The notes beneath the pieces were generated by a model. That model was not told where the DNA came from, made no database searches, and was given only the letters and a program-made list of their open reading frames with translations. Of a stretch of 64,000 nt of DNA, positions 11,758-21,685 are shown in pieces. The first letter of the stretch is position 1; every line of letters starts with the position of its first letter. Origin of the DNA: Kosakonia cowanii JCM 10956 = DSM 18146. GTDB taxonomy: Bacteria; Pseudomonadota; Gammaproteobacteria; Enterobacterales; Enterobacteriaceae. The stretch spans positions 2,356,001 through 2,420,000 of the forward strand of contig NZ_CP019445.1 of NCBI RefSeq assembly GCF_001975225.1. Reading direction: 5' to 3'. The position numbers were made by a program, and so were the translations under genes.

Positions 11758-12165
11758 ATGCAGACCCAAATAAAAGTTCGTGGATTCCACCTTGATGTCT
11801 ACCAGCATGTAAACAACGCCCGCTATCTCGAATTTCTTGAGGAAGCGCGCTGGGATGGGCTGGAGCATCACGAGAGTTTTCAATGGATGACCGTCCACAA
11901 CATCGCTTTTGTGGTGGTTAACATCAATATCAACTATCGCCGTCCGGCGGTGCTCGGCGACCTGCTGACGGTCACCAGCCATGTCCAGCAGATTAATGGC
12001 AAAAGCGGCGTGTTAAGTCAGGTGGTGACATTAGAGCCGGAAGGGCAGGTTGTTGCCGATGCGCTGGTGACTTTTGTCTGCATCGATCTGAAAACCCAGA
12101 AAGCGCTGGCGCTGGAGGGGGAGTTGCGGGAGAAGCTGGAGATAATGATCGGGGAGCGGGATTAG
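11758..12165 (+). CDS. fadM: Long-chain acyl-CoA thioesterase FadM (YbaW)
   Basis: FadM is thioesterase III, a hotdog-fold enzyme that hydrolyses long-chain acyl-CoA by-products of beta-oxidation. It is known in E. coli to be under FadR control. The 135-residue product (K-12: 132) has the 4-hydroxybenzoyl-CoA thioesterase signature HLDVYQHVNNARYLEFLEEA, in which Asp14 is the likely catalytic residue, and the strand IAFVVVNININYRRP. It ends three residues later than the K-12 protein (IGERD). It is followed by a REP-rich gap. Confidence 0.95.
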   Translation: MQTQIKVRGFHLDVYQHVNNARYLEFLEEARWDGLEHHESFQWMTVHNIAFVVVNININYRRPAVLGDLLTVTSHVQQINGKSGVLSQVVTLEPEGQVVADALVTFVCIDLKTQKALALEGELREKLEIMIGERD

Positions 12166-12189
12166 GTGCGCTGGAATCGCTGAAACCGC

Positions 12190-12222
12190 GTAGGCCGGAT
12201 AAGCATTTATGCGCCATCCGGC
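12190..12222. repeat. REP/BIME palindromic unit 1
   Basis: GTAGGCCGGATAAG and GCCATCCGGC form an imperfect palindrome typical of enterobacterial REP (palindromic unit) sequences. It lies 24 bases after fadM. It is followed by a second unit in the same orientation. Confidence 0.85.
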
Positions 12223-12255
12223 ATGTTTCACGGTGCCCATGCCGAATTGTCAGGC

Positions 12256-12287
12256 GTAGGCCGGATAAGGCGGAGCCGCCATCCGGC
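12256..12287. repeat. REP/BIME palindromic unit 2
   Basis: GTAGGCCGGATAAGGCGGAG followed by CCGCCATCCGGC, a near-perfect copy of the REP consensus. It is in the same orientation as units 1 and 3. Confidence 0.88.
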
Positions 12288-12299
12288 AATGGCGTTTGC

Positions 12300-12656
12300 A
12301 TGTGGCTTTGGTGGTATTGTTCCGTTCACCATGCGTTCGGGAGTTTCATTAATCTCTTATGCGGTGAACGGGACAAGGGGAGCGGCCGCGCTCCCCTTGT
12401 CAATCCCCGCGGCCCCGCGAGGAAATCGGTGCTGCGCACTGCGCTCACCTCCCGCGTGCCTGACTGCGGCCGGCTCGACTCGACTTACTCGTTCCATTCT
12501 GGAACTCGTCCATGTCTCGGTTCGCCTCTGTCCGCCATCCATGGCGTCCAGACCTTGTCATTCACGCTTCGGTTCGCCGATTTCAGCGGGGACACAACCC
12601 CCTCGCTGTCATATTGCACATAAAAGCAAAGACGGTATCGCTGGAACTACGTTTTG
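12300..12656. other. Non-coding structured segment between REP units
   Basis: About 350 bases without a convincing gene lie between the second and third REP units. At the left end, GTTCCGTTCACC (12319-12330) is nearly complementary to GGTGAACGGGAC (12363-12374), so the two can form a long stem. The stem is followed at once by the perfect hairpin AAGGGGAGCG-GCCG-CGCTCCCCTT (12376-12399). The rest is C-rich on the plus strand and has short ORFs in several frames, none with a ribosome binding site or recognisable protein. It is likely a dispersed intergenic repeat or an undescribed RNA. I cannot tell which. Confidence 0.45.
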
Positions 12657-12688
12657 GTAGGCCGGATAAGGCGAAGCCGCCATCCGGC
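12657..12688. repeat. REP/BIME palindromic unit 3
   Basis: GTAGGCCGGATAAGGCGAAG followed by CCGCCATCCGGC. It differs from unit 2 by one base and has the same orientation. Confidence 0.88.
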
Positions 12689-12708
12689 AATGGTGCCGCG
12701 GTGATAAC

Positions 12709-12740
12709 GCCGGATGGCGCGTACCGCTTATCCGGCCTAC
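12709..12740. repeat. REP/BIME palindromic unit 4, inverted
   Basis: GCCGGATGGCGCGTACCGC followed by TTATCCGGCCTAC is a REP unit in the opposite orientation to unit 3. The pair makes a BIME motif just downstream of the queC stop codon, where it can cap the convergent transcripts. Confidence 0.87.
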
Positions 12741-12768
12741 TGGATTGGTGCGGGTTTATTGGCCCGGC

Positions 12769-13464
12769 TTATTTCAATCCGGTTTTTGCTTTCATTGAGC
12801 TCATAACTGAGGCTTTATCGGCAAGGTACTGCTGCAACCCGTTGGCGCGTAAATGACACGCCGCGCAGTGGCCGCAACCATCCCCTTTGATGCCGTTGTA
12901 GCAGGTCAGGGTTTCGCTGCGCACCATATCGAGCGCGCCCCAGTAATCCGCCAGCGCCCAGGTTTGGGCTTTATCGATCCACATTAGCGGTGTTTCAAAA
13001 AGAATATCCTTCGCCAGACCGAGGCTAACCGCGTGGTTAAGCGCCTTCACAAACTCGTCGCGGCAGTCCGGGTAGCCGGAGAAATCGGTCTCACACACGC
13101 CGGTAATCACCGCTTCTGCCTGCACCTGGTAAGCGTATACCGCCGCCAGCGTCAGAAAGAGGATATTGCGCCCGGGAACAAAGGTGTTCGGAATACCGTC
13201 CGCGTTCTCTTCATAATCCGGCACCGGAATGCTGTCGCGCGTCAGGCTGCTCACGGCCAGTTCGTTAAGCAGCGTCACATCCAGCACTTTATGCGCCCGT
13301 GCGCCCAGCTTTTGCGCCAGTTCGCGTGCGACGTCGATCTCAGCGCGATGGCGCTGCCCATAATCAAACGTCACGCAATGGACTTCATCATACTGCTGTA
13401 ACGCCTGCACCAGGCAGGTCGTGGAGTCTTGTCCGCCACTGAAGACGACAACGGCACGTTTCAT
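12769..13464 (-). CDS. queC: 7-cyano-7-deazaguanine synthase QueC
   Basis: QueC converts 7-carboxy-7-deazaguanine to preQ0 with ATP and ammonia, a step in making the tRNA nucleoside queuosine. The start at 13464 ([17 protein letters not shown]) follows AGGAATAATT and gives 231 residues, the K-12 length. A start five codons upstream is possible but unlikely. The ATP-pyrophosphatase loop SGGQDS is at residues 9-14. The zinc-binding cysteine cluster is near the C-terminus ([16 protein letters not shown]). It is convergent with fadM across the REP-rich gap and downstream of ybaE on the same strand. Confidence 0.97.
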   Translation of the reverse strand: MKRAVVVFSGGQDSTTCLVQALQQYDEVHCVTFDYGQRHRAEIDVARELAQKLGARAHKVLDVTLLNELAVSSLTRDSIPVPDYEENADGIPNTFVPGRNILFLTLAAVYAYQVQAEAVITGVCETDFSGYPDCRDEFVKALNHAVSLGLAKDILFETPLMWIDKAQTWALADYWGALDMVRSETLTCYNGIKGDGCGHCAACHLRANGLQQYLADKASVMSSMKAKTGLK

Positions 13465-13529
13465 AATTATTCCTGACATTTACACAAAAAAGGTATGGTA
13501 GCGCGTGAGCCAGGCAGCGACCAGCTTCT

Positions 13530-15227
13530 TCACGGCGACGGGGCCGGAAGCCACGCCTCGGTAAACTCAAACCAGCCGCGGCGATTGACCTCGATCCCCT
13601 CAACGCCCGGCGGCGCGCTAATGCGGTAGTGGTAATTAAAGAGCGGCGTCAGCAGCGCCTCGTCCATCAACCTGTCAAAGAGCGCTTTTAACGCCGCAAT
13701 ACGCGCCCGCTCGTCGGCCTGGCGCTGCACCGCATCCAGCGTCGCCTGCAGATGCGCGAACGGCGCGCTGCCGAGCAGGTTCGGCCACAGCGGATCGCAG
13801 CGCAGCCACTGCTCAAGGGTGTACTCCGGCGCTTCGCCAATCAGCCTGTCGCCCATCACCAGATCCGCCGCCGCCAGTTCGCGACACCCTTCCCAGCGTT
13901 TACCGTCGTGAAAAATTACCGTCAGCTCGCAGCCGAGCATGCCCAGAGAGGCTTTCAGCTGCTGCGCCATGGTGTGCAACTCCACCGGCAGGTGGTAGAT
14001 AAGCGTTAGTTTCGCCGGCAAGGCGACGTTTTCTTCAGGCCAGCCGGGAATATGCCAGCCGGGCAGTAACTCCCGGCTCGGGGTAATCAGCCCCTCATCC
14101 AGCGGCAGCGTCTGCAAAAGCGAGGTGTGATGAATAATCTGCACCAGACGGCGCGCCTGCGCCGGGCTTAGCCGCGCGCCGGGGCGCAGGGCGAGATAGC
14201 AAAAACCGAGGCTGATGCTGTTACTCACCGGTTGCAAGTGGCGCAACTCCTCCGGCTCGCCGATGGCAATCTGCACCGGATGGCGGCAGCTGGTGCCTAA
14301 ATCCTCATCAAAAAGCTGCGGCGCAATCCAGTACTCAACCGCTTTCAGCAGCGGGTGGCCTAAATGGTAGTGGTCGTGGCTCTCAAGGCGCACCAGTTCA
14401 TCGCTGAAGGCGACAAGGCGAAACGGCCCGGTGCCAATCTGCGGATGAGCGGGGTGCGCGAGGCGGCTGCCGTAGCTCGCCAGCCGGTGCGCCAGCCAGT
14501 AATCGGGACGATGCAACTGAAAGGTAATGCACCACGGATGGGTGAGCGTAATGCGCTCAACGCTGGCGAAAAGCGTCCGTAGCGCCGGCAACTCAAGCAG
14601 GGCGACAAGCTGCTGATGCAACTGCGTGGCGGTGACCGTATCGCCATTGTGCCAGTGCAGGGTAGCGTGAAGGTGAAAACGCCAGCACAGGCCATCCTCG
14701 CTGCTCTCCCAGTGGTGCGCCAGGTCGCTCTGCGGCAACGCGCTGCGGCTGATAAAGCGTGTCAGCCCGCTAAAGATCTGCCCGGCAAGGTGCTGCTCCG
14801 CGCGGCCAGCGAGAAAGCCTGGCGCCAGCGGCTCCAGCGGGCGGTAGTAAGGAATGCGCAGCGTCGGCGTCTCGTTCTGCCACAGCCCGCCGAGATAGGG
14901 GTTGAGCAGCGCACGCAGATCCGCAGGATCAAGTTCAGCGAGCGCCAGCGCATTGTGCTGCTGCCCGGCCGTCAGTGCCTGCTCCAGCATCTCGCGCCGC
15001 AGTCGCTCCGGCGTGACGCAGAAATGCAGCGCGCCGCGTTTACCGCGCCCGGACTGCGCCTGCCACGTTAACCAACCGGCGGCCTGCATCTGGCGCAGCA
15101 GGGTGCGCATATGGCGTTCGCTGCAGTAGCAGCGCAGAGCCAGCTCGCTAATGCTTACCGCCTGATCCTCACCGGCAGAGGGTGACCAGAGGCGCTGAAA
15201 TTGGTTAAGGCGGTTAAGTAATCTCAT
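13530..15227 (-). CDS. ybaE: YbaE, SgrR-like regulator with solute-binding domain
   Basis: This 565-residue protein has the SgrR architecture. An N-terminal winged helix-turn-helix DNA-binding domain (about 1-115; ALRCYCSERHMRTLLRQMQAAG) is followed by a family-5 periplasmic-type solute-binding domain (about 150-565; LRIPYYRPLEPL, GTGPFRLVAF, HWHNGDTVTA). There is no signal peptide, so it is cytoplasmic. SgrR itself senses glucose-phosphate stress; the ligand of YbaE is not known. The ATG at 15227 (MRLLNRLNQFQRLW) matches K-12. A TTG four codons upstream is in frame but unnecessary. Confidence 0.93.
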   Translation of the reverse strand: MRLLNRLNQFQRLWSPSAGEDQAVSISELALRCYCSERHMRTLLRQMQAAGWLTWQAQSGRGKRGALHFCVTPERLRREMLEQALTAGQQHNALALAELDPADLRALLNPYLGGLWQNETPTLRIPYYRPLEPLAPGFLAGRAEQHLAGQIFSGLTRFISRSALPQSDLAHHWESSEDGLCWRFHLHATLHWHNGDTVTATQLHQQLVALLELPALRTLFASVERITLTHPWCITFQLHRPDYWLAHRLASYGSRLAHPAHPQIGTGPFRLVAFSDELVRLESHDHYHLGHPLLKAVEYWIAPQLFDEDLGTSCRHPVQIAIGEPEELRHLQPVSNSISLGFCYLALRPGARLSPAQARRLVQIIHHTSLLQTLPLDEGLITPSRELLPGWHIPGWPEENVALPAKLTLIYHLPVELHTMAQQLKASLGMLGCELTVIFHDGKRWEGCRELAAADLVMGDRLIGEAPEYTLEQWLRCDPLWPNLLGSAPFAHLQATLDAVQRQADERARIAALKALFDRLMDEALLTPLFNYHYRISAPPGVEGIEVNRRGWFEFTEAWLPAPSP

Positions 15228-15325
15228 AACCCGGAACAATAATTCCTATCTATTCACTATTACTTCCGTATATCTCACGCAATACTGAAACACAACCTAA
15301 CGGCATCAGAACTGGAGAGTAGATC

Positions 15326-16144
15326 ATGGCGCGTCTGGCCGCTTTTGATATGGACGGCACCCTGCTTATGCCCGACCATCGTTTGGGCGATCAAACGCTG
15401 GCGGCGCTACGACGTTTACATGAACGGGAAATTACGCTGGCCTTCGCCACCGGTCGGCACGCGCTGGAGATGCAGCGCGTTGTGCAGCATATCGGGCTGG
15501 ATGCTTTTCTCATCACCGGCAACGGCACGCGCATCCACTCCATAGAGGGCGAGCTACTCCATCGCCAGGATCTCTCCCCGCAGGTGGTCGAGCGCGTGCT
15601 GCACGGCCGCTGGGAGACCGATGCTTCGCTGCATGTGTTTAATGATTCCGGCTGGCTCACGGACAAGCCGATGCCGGAGGCGCTGCAGGCGCATCTCTTC
15701 AGCGACTTTAGCTATCAGATCACCGATCTTAAACGCCTGCCCGCCTGTGACGTTGCCAAGATCAGTTTTGTCGGCGATCACGACGATCTCTGCCGCTTGC
15801 AACAGCAACTTGATGAGCAGATTGGCGCGCAGGCGCATATCTGCTTTGCGGCGATGGACTGTCTTGAGGTTCTGCCGGTCGGCTGCAACAAAGGCGCCGC
15901 GCTGGAAGTACTCAGCGCCTCGTTAGGATTGACGCTGCAAGAGTGTATGGCGTTTGGCGATGCGATGAATGACAGAGAGATGTTAGAGAGCGTCGGCTAC
16001 GGCATGATCATGGGCAACGCCATGCCGCAACTGCGCGCGGCGCTGCCGCATTTACCGGTTATCGGGCACTGCCGTAATCAGGCGGTGTCGCACTTTTTGA
16101 CACACTGGCTGGACACTCCACATCTTCCTTATTCCCCCGAATGA
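15326..16144 (+). CDS. cof: HAD-family phosphatase Cof
   Basis: Cof is a cytoplasmic HAD-superfamily hydrolase (Cof subfamily, C2B cap). In E. coli it hydrolyses the thiamin precursor HMP-PP and some sugar phosphates and confers resistance to a pyrimidine antimetabolite when overproduced. The product has 272 residues, as in K-12. Motif I is DMDGTLL (nucleophile Asp8, acid/base Asp10), motif II is ITGNGTR, the lysine is in GCNKGAAL and motif IV is [10 protein letters not shown]. The start at 15326 has the Shine-Dalgarno sequence TGGAGAG. It diverges from ybaE and is convergent with cdsH, with a strong shared terminator. Confidence 0.96.
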   Translation: MARLAAFDMDGTLLMPDHRLGDQTLAALRRLHEREITLAFATGRHALEMQRVVQHIGLDAFLITGNGTRIHSIEGELLHRQDLSPQVVERVLHGRWETDASLHVFNDSGWLTDKPMPEALQAHLFSDFSYQITDLKRLPACDVAKISFVGDHDDLCRLQQQLDEQIGAQAHICFAAMDCLEVLPVGCNKGAALEVLSASLGLTLQECMAFGDAMNDREMLESVGYGMIMGNAMPQLRAALPHLPVIGHCRNQAVSHFLTHWLDTPHLPYSPE

Positions 16145-16158
16145 AAAGATATTGCCAG

Positions 16159-16195
16159 CAAGCCGGGTTTTATTAATAAAACCCGGCTTTTTTTT
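16159..16195. terminator. Bidirectional terminator between cof and cdsH
   Basis: AGCCGGGTTTTATT and AATAAAACCCGGCT (16161-16188) form a perfect stem. A T8 run follows on the plus strand and an A-rich flank lies on the other side, so it should serve both convergent genes. Confidence 0.92.
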
Positions 16196-16217
16196 GCCCG
16201 TCGCTATTGCCTTCGCG

Positions 16218-17270
16218 CTATTGCGGTGAGGTAAGCAGGGCGATCTGCGCTTTCCACGGTTCGATATCGCCGAGATTCGCCGCCACCCATTGCGGGTTGT
16301 AGTAGGTTTCAAGATAGCGCTCGCCGCTGTCGCACAGCAGGGTAACGATTGAGCCATGGCGCCCTTCGTTGCGCATCTGCGCCGCAAGCTGTAACGCGCC
16401 CCACATATTGGTACCGGTAGACGCGCCCACTTTGCGGCCAAGCTGCGTCTCCAGCCACTGGGCGGTGGCAACGCTGGCGGCATCCGGCACGCGCAGCATC
16501 TCATCGACCACATCGGCAATAAAAGACGGCTCAACGCGCGGGCGGCCAATGCCTTCGATTTTGCTGCCGATCGGGCTGCGCAGCGTGCTGTCGCGCTGCT
16601 GCCAGTAATCAAAAAAGACGGAGTTCTCCGGGTCAACCACCACCAGGCGCGTGTCATAACCCTGGCAGCGAATATAGCGGCCAATGGTTGCCGAGGTGCC
16701 GCCCGTTCCGGCGCTCATCACAATCGCTTCCGGCACCGGATGCGGCTCATTTTTCATCTGGCGGAAAATGCTGTCGGCAATGTTGTTATTGCCGCGCCAG
16801 TCCGTTGCGCGCTCGGCGAAGGTGAACTGATCCATATAGTGGCCGTTCAGCTCTTTCGCCAGCCGCTCGGATTCGGCGTAGATCTCGCAGGCGCTGTCGA
16901 CAAAGTGGCAGCGGCCGCCGTAAAACTCGATCTGCTCCACTTTGCGTTTCGCCGTGCAGTAAGGCATCACGGCGATAAAGGGTAGCCCGAGCAGGCGCGC
17001 AAACCACGCCTCTGAGATGGCGGTCGAACCGGACGAGGCTTCAATAATCGTGGTGCCTTCCTTGATCCAGCCATTGCACAAGCCGTAGAGAAACAGCGAG
17101 CGCGCAAGGCGGTGCTTCAGGCTGCCGGTGGGGTGCGTGCTTTCATCTTTTAAATAGAGGTTGATACCCGGAAAACCCGTCAGCGTCAGGCGGATAAGGT
17201 GGGTATCCGCAGAGCGCTGCGCGTCGGCATTGATTTCATTAATCGCGTATTTGACCCAGCTGTTGTTCAT
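16218..17270 (-). CDS. cdsH: PLP-dependent cysteine desulfhydrase of the CdsH/CcdA type
   Basis: This 350-residue enzyme is of the cysteine synthase-like PLP fold. The PLP lysine should be Lys52 ([12 protein letters not shown]). The substrate loop is [10 protein letters not shown] and the phosphate-binding glycine loop is [12 protein letters not shown]. In Salmonella and Pantoea the protein in this position, next to the DecR/YbaO regulator, is a cysteine desulfhydrase that degrades excess cysteine to pyruvate, ammonia and sulfide. K-12 lacks it at this locus. Start ATG at 17270. The divergent neighbour decR strongly supports the cysteine-detoxification role. Assignment to CdsH rests on context and family resemblance. 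Confidence 0.82.
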   Translation of the reverse strand: MNNSWVKYAINEINADAQRSADTHLIRLTLTGFPGINLYLKDESTHPTGSLKHRLARSLFLYGLCNGWIKEGTTIIEASSGSTAISEAWFARLLGLPFIAVMPYCTAKRKVEQIEFYGGRCHFVDSACEIYAESERLAKELNGHYMDQFTFAERATDWRGNNNIADSIFRQMKNEPHPVPEAIVMSAGTGGTSATIGRYIRCQGYDTRLVVVDPENSVFFDYWQQRDSTLRSPIGSKIEGIGRPRVEPSFIADVVDEMLRVPDAASVATAQWLETQLGRKVGASTGTNMWGALQLAAQMRNEGRHGSIVTLLCDSGERYLETYYNPQWVAANLGDIEPWKAQIALLTSPQ

Positions 17271-17354
17271 GATGCTGTTCCGTTTGTCATTTTGTGCCCA
17301 GTCTAGCGAAAGGTGAAGAAAAAAAGGTTGCCATTTCGCCTTTTCGATAGACTA

Positions 17355-17374
17355 TTTAGAGAAAAATTTTCTAA
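17355..17374. promoter_or_regulatory. Candidate DecR operator in the cdsH-decR gap
   Basis: AGAAAA-A-TTTTCT (17360-17372) is a perfect interrupted palindrome within TTTAG...CTAA. It lies in the 115-base divergent gap, 11 bases before the decR start. Lrp-family proteins favour such AT-rich palindromes. Binding is inference. Confidence 0.4.
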
Positions 17375-17385
17375 CGGAGTAGGGG

Positions 17386-17844
17386 ATGTTAGATAAAATT
17401 GACCGTAAGCTGCTCGCACTGTTGCAGCAGGATTGTTCGCTCTCTTTGCAGGCGCTGGCTGATGCCGTTAATCTGACCACCACTCCATGCTGGAAACGGC
17501 TGAAAAAACTGGAAGATGACGGTATCTTACTGCGCCGCGTGGCGGTGCTGGATGCGGAAAAGCTCGGGCTGGGGCTGACGGCATTTGTGCTGATCAAAAC
17601 CCAGCATCACAGCAGCGACTGGTATAACCGCTTCGTTAGCGAAGTGACACAGCTCCCGGAAGTGCTAGGCTTTTGGCGTATGGCTGGCGAGTACGATTAC
17701 CTGCTGCGCGTCCAGGTGGCGGATATGAAACGCTACGATGACTTCTATAAGAAGCTGGTCAACAGCGTGCCGGGGCTTTCGGATGTCACCTCCAGCTTCG
17801 CCATGGAACAGATAAAATACACCACGGCTTTGCCCATTGAATAA
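17386..17844 (+). CDS. decR: Lrp/AsnC family cysteine-responsive regulator DecR (YbaO)
   Basis: DecR is a 152-residue Lrp-family transcription factor. In E. coli it activates the cyuPA cysteine-detoxification operon, and its orthologues in Salmonella and Pantoea activate the adjacent desulfhydrase gene. The N-terminal helix-turn-helix is [36 protein letters not shown]-terminal RAM ligand-binding domain follows ([20 protein letters not shown]). The ATG at 17386 follows CGGAGTAGGGG. The divergent arrangement with cdsH suggests it controls both itself and the enzyme. Confidence 0.93.
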   Translation: MLDKIDRKLLALLQQDCSLSLQALADAVNLTTTPCWKRLKKLEDDGILLRRVAVLDAEKLGLGLTAFVLIKTQHHSSDWYNRFVSEVTQLPEVLGFWRMAGEYDYLLRVQVADMKRYDDFYKKLVNSVPGLSDVTSSFAMEQIKYTTALPIE

Positions 17845-17896
17845 CCCTTCCGGCGGTTAACCGACCGTCGGCAATTCACGTTCAGGATGTAACCGC

Positions 17897-19660
17897 GTGC
17901 GATTATTTGCTCAGTTAGGCTGGTATTTTCGTCGGGAGTGGCAGCGCTACCTCGGCGCCGTCGCCTTACTTATCATTATTGCTATCTTGCAGCTGGTCTC
18001 GCCAAAAGTGGTGGGGATTGTGGTGGATGGCGTCACCCAGAAGCAGTTTACCCATCAGCAGGTGTGGATGTGGGTAGCAGCGCTGGTGGCGATTGCCGTC
18101 GTCACCTATCTGCTGCGCTATGTCTGGCGCGTCTGGCTCTTCGGAGCCTCCTATCAGCTCGCCGTTGAACTGCGCGAGGATTTCTACCGCCAGCTCAGCC
18201 GCCAGCACCCGGAATTTTATCTGCGCCACCGCACCGGCGATTTAATGGCGCGCGCCACCAATGATGTGGATCGCGTGGTGTTTGCCGCCGGGGAAGGGGT
18301 GTTAACGCTGGTCGACTCGCTGGTGATGGGCTGCGTGGTACTGATTGTGATGGCAACCCAGATCAGCTGGCAGCTAACCCTGCTGTCGTTATTGCCGATG
18401 CCGATTATGGCGCTGGTGATCAAGCGCTACGGCGATCAGCTGCACAGCCGCTTTAAAGCCGCGCAGGCGGCCTTCTCTGCGTTAAACGATCGCACCCAGG
18501 AGAGCATGACCAGCATCCGCATGATCAAAGCCTTTGGCCTGGAAGATCGCCAGTCGGCGCTCTTTGGCAGCGAGGCGGCGGATACCGGCGCGAAAAACAT
18601 GCGCGTGGCGCGCGTCGATGCGCGCTTTGATCCAACTATCTATATCGCCATCGGCATGGCAAACATGCTGGCGATTGGCGGCGGCAGCTGGATGGTGGTG
18701 CATGGTTCGCTGACCCTCGGCGAGCTGACCAGTTTTGCCATGTATCTTGGGCTGATGATCTGGCCAATGCTGGCGCTGGCGTGGATGTTTAACATCGTCG
18801 AGCGCGGCAGCGCGGCCTATAGCCGCATCCGCGATATGCTGGCGGAAGCGCCGGTGGTGAACGACGGCACGGAAACCGTGCCCGCCGAGCGCGGCACCTT
18901 AACGCTCTCCATCAAAGCGTTTCACTATCCGCAAACCGACAGCGCGGCGCTGACCAACGTCAGCGCGACCCTTGAGCCGGGCCAGATGCTCGGCATCTGC
19001 GGCCCGACCGGCGCGGGGAAAAGTACGCTGCTGGCGTTGATTCAGCGCCATTTTGATGTCGACGCGGGCGATATTCGCTTCCACGATATGCCGCTGACGC
19101 AGCTGAAACTGGACAGCTGGCGCAGCCGCCTTGCTGTCGTCAACCAGACGCCGTTTCTCTTCTCCGACACCATCGGCCATAACATTGCCCTTGGCAGGCC
19201 CGGTGCGACGCAGGAGGAGATTGAGCATGTGGCGAAGCTTGCCAGCGTCCATGACGACATTCTGCGCCTGCCGCAGGGCTACGACACCGAAGTGGGCGAG
19301 CGCGGCGTGATGCTCTCCGGCGGGCAGAAACAGCGTATCTCCATCGCCCGTGCGCTGCTGCTGAATGCCGAAATCCTTATTCTTGATGACGCCCTCTCCG
19401 CGGTGGATGGGCGCACCGAACACCAGATTTTGCACAACCTGCGCCAGTGGGGCGAAGGGCGCACCGTAATTATCAGCGCGCATCGCCTGTCGGCGCTGAC
19501 GGAAGCCAGTGAGATTATCGTTATGCAACATGGCCATATCGCCCAGCGCGGCCAACATGAGCAGCTCGCGCGCCAGCCTGGCTGGTATCGCGACATGTAC
19601 CGGTATCAGCAACTGGAAGCGGCGCTGGACGACCATCCGCAGGAGGCCGGGGATGCGTAA
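17897..19660 (+). CDS. mdlA: ABC half-transporter MdlA
   Basis: This 587-residue ABC exporter half has an N-terminal six-helix transmembrane domain (about 1-320) and a C-terminal ATPase domain. The ATPase domain has Walker [10 protein letters not shown], signature LSGGQKQR, Walker [14 protein letters not shown] and the switch histidine in SAHRLSAL. It resembles multidrug-resistance-like exporters and should work as a heterodimer with MdlB. The substrate is not established. The start is GTG at 17897 (read [15 protein letters not shown]), as K-12 homology requires. It ends overlapping mdlB by 8 bases, so the two are translationally coupled. Confidence 0.95.
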   Translation: MRLFAQLGWYFRREWQRYLGAVALLIIIAILQLVSPKVVGIVVDGVTQKQFTHQQVWMWVAALVAIAVVTYLLRYVWRVWLFGASYQLAVELREDFYRQLSRQHPEFYLRHRTGDLMARATNDVDRVVFAAGEGVLTLVDSLVMGCVVLIVMATQISWQLTLLSLLPMPIMALVIKRYGDQLHSRFKAAQAAFSALNDRTQESMTSIRMIKAFGLEDRQSALFGSEAADTGAKNMRVARVDARFDPTIYIAIGMANMLAIGGGSWMVVHGSLTLGELTSFAMYLGLMIWPMLALAWMFNIVERGSAAYSRIRDMLAEAPVVNDGTETVPAERGTLTLSIKAFHYPQTDSAALTNVSATLEPGQMLGICGPTGAGKSTLLALIQRHFDVDAGDIRFHDMPLTQLKLDSWRSRLAVVNQTPFLFSDTIGHNIALGRPGATQEEIEHVAKLASVHDDILRLPQGYDTEVGERGVMLSGGQKQRISIARALLLNAEILILDDALSAVDGRTEHQILHNLRQWGEGRTVIISAHRLSALTEASEIIVMQHGHIAQRGQHEQLARQPGWYRDMYRYQQLEAALDDHPQEAGDA

Positions 19661-21431
19661 CTTCTCTCGTCAGTGGCCAACGCTGAAACGTCTGCTGGTC
19701 TACGGTAAACCGTGGCGCAAGCCGCTCAGTAAAGCAGTGCTGATGCTGTGGGTGGCGGCAATTGCCGAAGTCTCCGGCCCGGCGCTGATCAGCTACTTTA
19801 TCGATAATATGGTGGCGAAAAGTTATCTTCCGCTTGCGCTGATCGCCGGGCTGGCGGCGGCTTATGTTGGCCTGCAACTGCTGGCGGCAGGGCTGCACTA
19901 TGCCCAGGCGCTGCTCTTTAACCAGGCGGCGGTCGGCGTGGTGCAACAGCTGCGCACCGATGTAATGGATGCCGCGCTGCGCCAGCCGCTCAGCGCCTTC
20001 GACACCCAGCCGGTAGGGCAGATTATCTCGCGCGTGACCAACGACACCGAAGTGATCCGCGATCTCTACGTAACGGTGGTCGCCACCGTGTTGCGCAGCG
20101 CGGCGCTAATTGGCGCGATGCTGGTGGCGATGTTCAGCCTCGACTGGCGTATGGCGCTGGTAGCGATGGGCATCTTCCCGGCGGTGATTATCGTGATGCT
20201 GATCTATCAGCGTTTCAGCACGCCGATTGTGCGGCGCATGCGCGCCTACCTTGCCGATATCAACGATGGCTTTAACGAAATCATCAACGGCATGAGCGTG
20301 ATCCAGCAGTTCCGCCAGCAGGCGCGCTTCGGCGAGCGCATGAGCGAAGCGAGCCGCTCGCACTACTTCGCACGGATGCAAACCCTGCGCCTCGATGGCT
20401 TCCTGCTGCGCCCGCTGCTTAGCCTCTTTTCCGCGCTGGTGCTCTGCGGCCTGCTGATGCTGTTTGGCTTCTCAACCGTCGGCACGGTGGAGGTTGGGGT
20501 GCTTTACGCCTTTATCAGCTACCTTGGCCGCCTTAACGAGCCGCTGATCGAGCTGACGACCCAGCAGTCGATGCTGCAACAGGCGGTGGTCGCCGGTGAG
20601 CGCGTCTTCGAACTGATGGATCGACCGCGCCAGAACTACGGCGATGACGAGACGCCGCTGCACAGCGGGGCGATCGACATTGAAAACCTCTCCTTCGCCT
20701 ACCGCGAAGATCAACTGGTATTGCAGGATATCTCCCTGCATGTTGAGCCGCGCAGCTTTGTCGCGCTGGTCGGCCATACCGGCAGCGGTAAAAGTACGCT
20801 TGCCAGCCTGCTGATGGGCTACTACCCGTTAACCAAAGGGGAGATCCGCCTCGACGGTCGCCCGCTTGCCACGCTAGGCCACAGCGCGCTGCGCAAAGGC
20901 GTCGCGATGGTGCAGCAGGATCCGGTGGTGCTGGCCGACAGCTTCTTCGCCAACGTCACTCTTGGGCGGGATATCAGCGAAGAGCGCGTCTGGAAAGCGC
21001 TTGAGATTGTCCAGCTTGCCGACCTGGCACGCACCCTGAGTGAAGGCATCTACACCCGCCTTGGCGAGCAGGGGAATAATCTCTCCGTCGGGCAGAAACA
21101 GCTGCTGGCGCTGGCGCGCGTGCTGGTTGATGCCCCGCAGATCCTGATCCTGGATGAAGCGACGGCGAATATTGACTCCGGCACCGAGCAGGCGATCCAG
21201 CAGGCGCTGGCGGCGATCCGCGAGAAGACCACGCTGGTGGTGATTGCCCACCGCTTATCGACCATTGTCGAAGCGGAAACCATCCTGGTGCTGCACCGCG
21301 GACAGGCGGTTGAGCGCGGTACCCATCAGCAGCTGCTGGCGGCGAAAGGGCGCTACTACCAGATGTACCAGCTGCAGTTAGCGGGTGAAGAGCTGGCGGC
21401 CAGCACGCGGGAAGAGTCGCTCAGCGCCTGA
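19653..21431 (+). CDS. mdlB: ABC half-transporter MdlB
   Basis: This is the partner of MdlA, with 593 residues as in K-12. The frame is open for 48 codons upstream inside mdlA, but the start at 19653 ([18 protein letters not shown]) matches homologues and gives an ATGCGTAA overlap with the mdlA stop. It has an N-terminal membrane domain and a C-terminal ATPase with Walker [11 protein letters not shown], the slightly divergent signature LSVGQKQ and Walker [13 protein letters not shown]. The paired LSGGQ in MdlA and LSVGQ here fit an asymmetric heterodimer. A strong terminator follows before glnK. Confidence 0.95.
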   Translation: MRNFSRQWPTLKRLLVYGKPWRKPLSKAVLMLWVAAIAEVSGPALISYFIDNMVAKSYLPLALIAGLAAAYVGLQLLAAGLHYAQALLFNQAAVGVVQQLRTDVMDAALRQPLSAFDTQPVGQIISRVTNDTEVIRDLYVTVVATVLRSAALIGAMLVAMFSLDWRMALVAMGIFPAVIIVMLIYQRFSTPIVRRMRAYLADINDGFNEIINGMSVIQQFRQQARFGERMSEASRSHYFARMQTLRLDGFLLRPLLSLFSALVLCGLLMLFGFSTVGTVEVGVLYAFISYLGRLNEPLIELTTQQSMLQQAVVAGERVFELMDRPRQNYGDDETPLHSGAIDIENLSFAYREDQLVLQDISLHVEPRSFVALVGHTGSGKSTLASLLMGYYPLTKGEIRLDGRPLATLGHSALRKGVAMVQQDPVVLADSFFANVTLGRDISEERVWKALEIVQLADLARTLSEGIYTRLGEQGNNLSVGQKQLLALARVLVDAPQILILDEATANIDSGTEQAIQQALAAIREKTTLVVIAHRLSTIVEAETILVLHRGQAVERGTHQQLLAAKGRYYQMYQLQLAGEELAASTREESLSA

Positions 21432-21448
21432 TGCACCAAAATTAAGCA
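21432..21448 (+). promoter_or_regulatory. Candidate NtrC binding site upstream of glnK
   Basis: TGCACCAAAATTAAGCA matches the NtrC consensus (TGCACTAAAATGGTGCA type) perfectly in its left half and partly in its right half. It lies about 170 bases upstream of the glnK sigma-54 promoter, a usual enhancer distance. A further half site, TGGTGCA, is at 21471-21477. Confidence 0.5.
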
Positions 21449-21485
21449 CCCTGCGCGCATCAGCGCCTGGTGGTGCAAAAATGTA

Positions 21486-21522
21486 ACGCACCATGCACTG
21501 TCATGGTGCGTTTTTCTTTTTT
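21486..21522 (+). terminator. Rho-independent terminator after mdlB
   Basis: AACGCACCATG and CATGGTGCGTT pair around CACTGT (21486-21512), followed by TTTTTCTTTTTT. It separates mdlAB from the nitrogen-regulated glnK operon. Confidence 0.88.
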
Positions 21523-21615
21523 CCGCCGCTTCTGCATCATCAGTGCGCTTGCGCCGCCCATCACCGCTTCTGGCTTTGTCTCTTTATTGCGCGAAAACGC
21601 GCGCCTTCACATTTC

Positions 21616-21631
21616 TGGCACACCCCTTGCA
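21616..21631 (+). promoter_or_regulatory. Sigma-54 promoter of glnK-amtB
   Basis: TGGCAC (21616-21621), five bases, then TTGCA (21627-21631) is a perfect match to the -24/-12 sigma-54 consensus, 55 bases before the glnK start. The operon should be activated by NtrC under nitrogen limitation. Confidence 0.92.
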
Positions 21632-21685
21632 ATACCTTCCTCATGTTGGCTGCGTCCATTTGCGAATGTCGAGTGAGGGGAATCT

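Noticed and set aside
12190..12740. Possible CRISPR array in the fadM-queC gap
   Set aside because: The repeated units are palindromic REP sequences in mixed orientation with irregular spacing, not direct repeats with uniform spacers.
12223..12856. Several ORFs of 100-145 codons between fadM and queC
   Set aside because: They run through REP palindromes and hairpins, overlap one another in different frames and lack ribosome binding sites.
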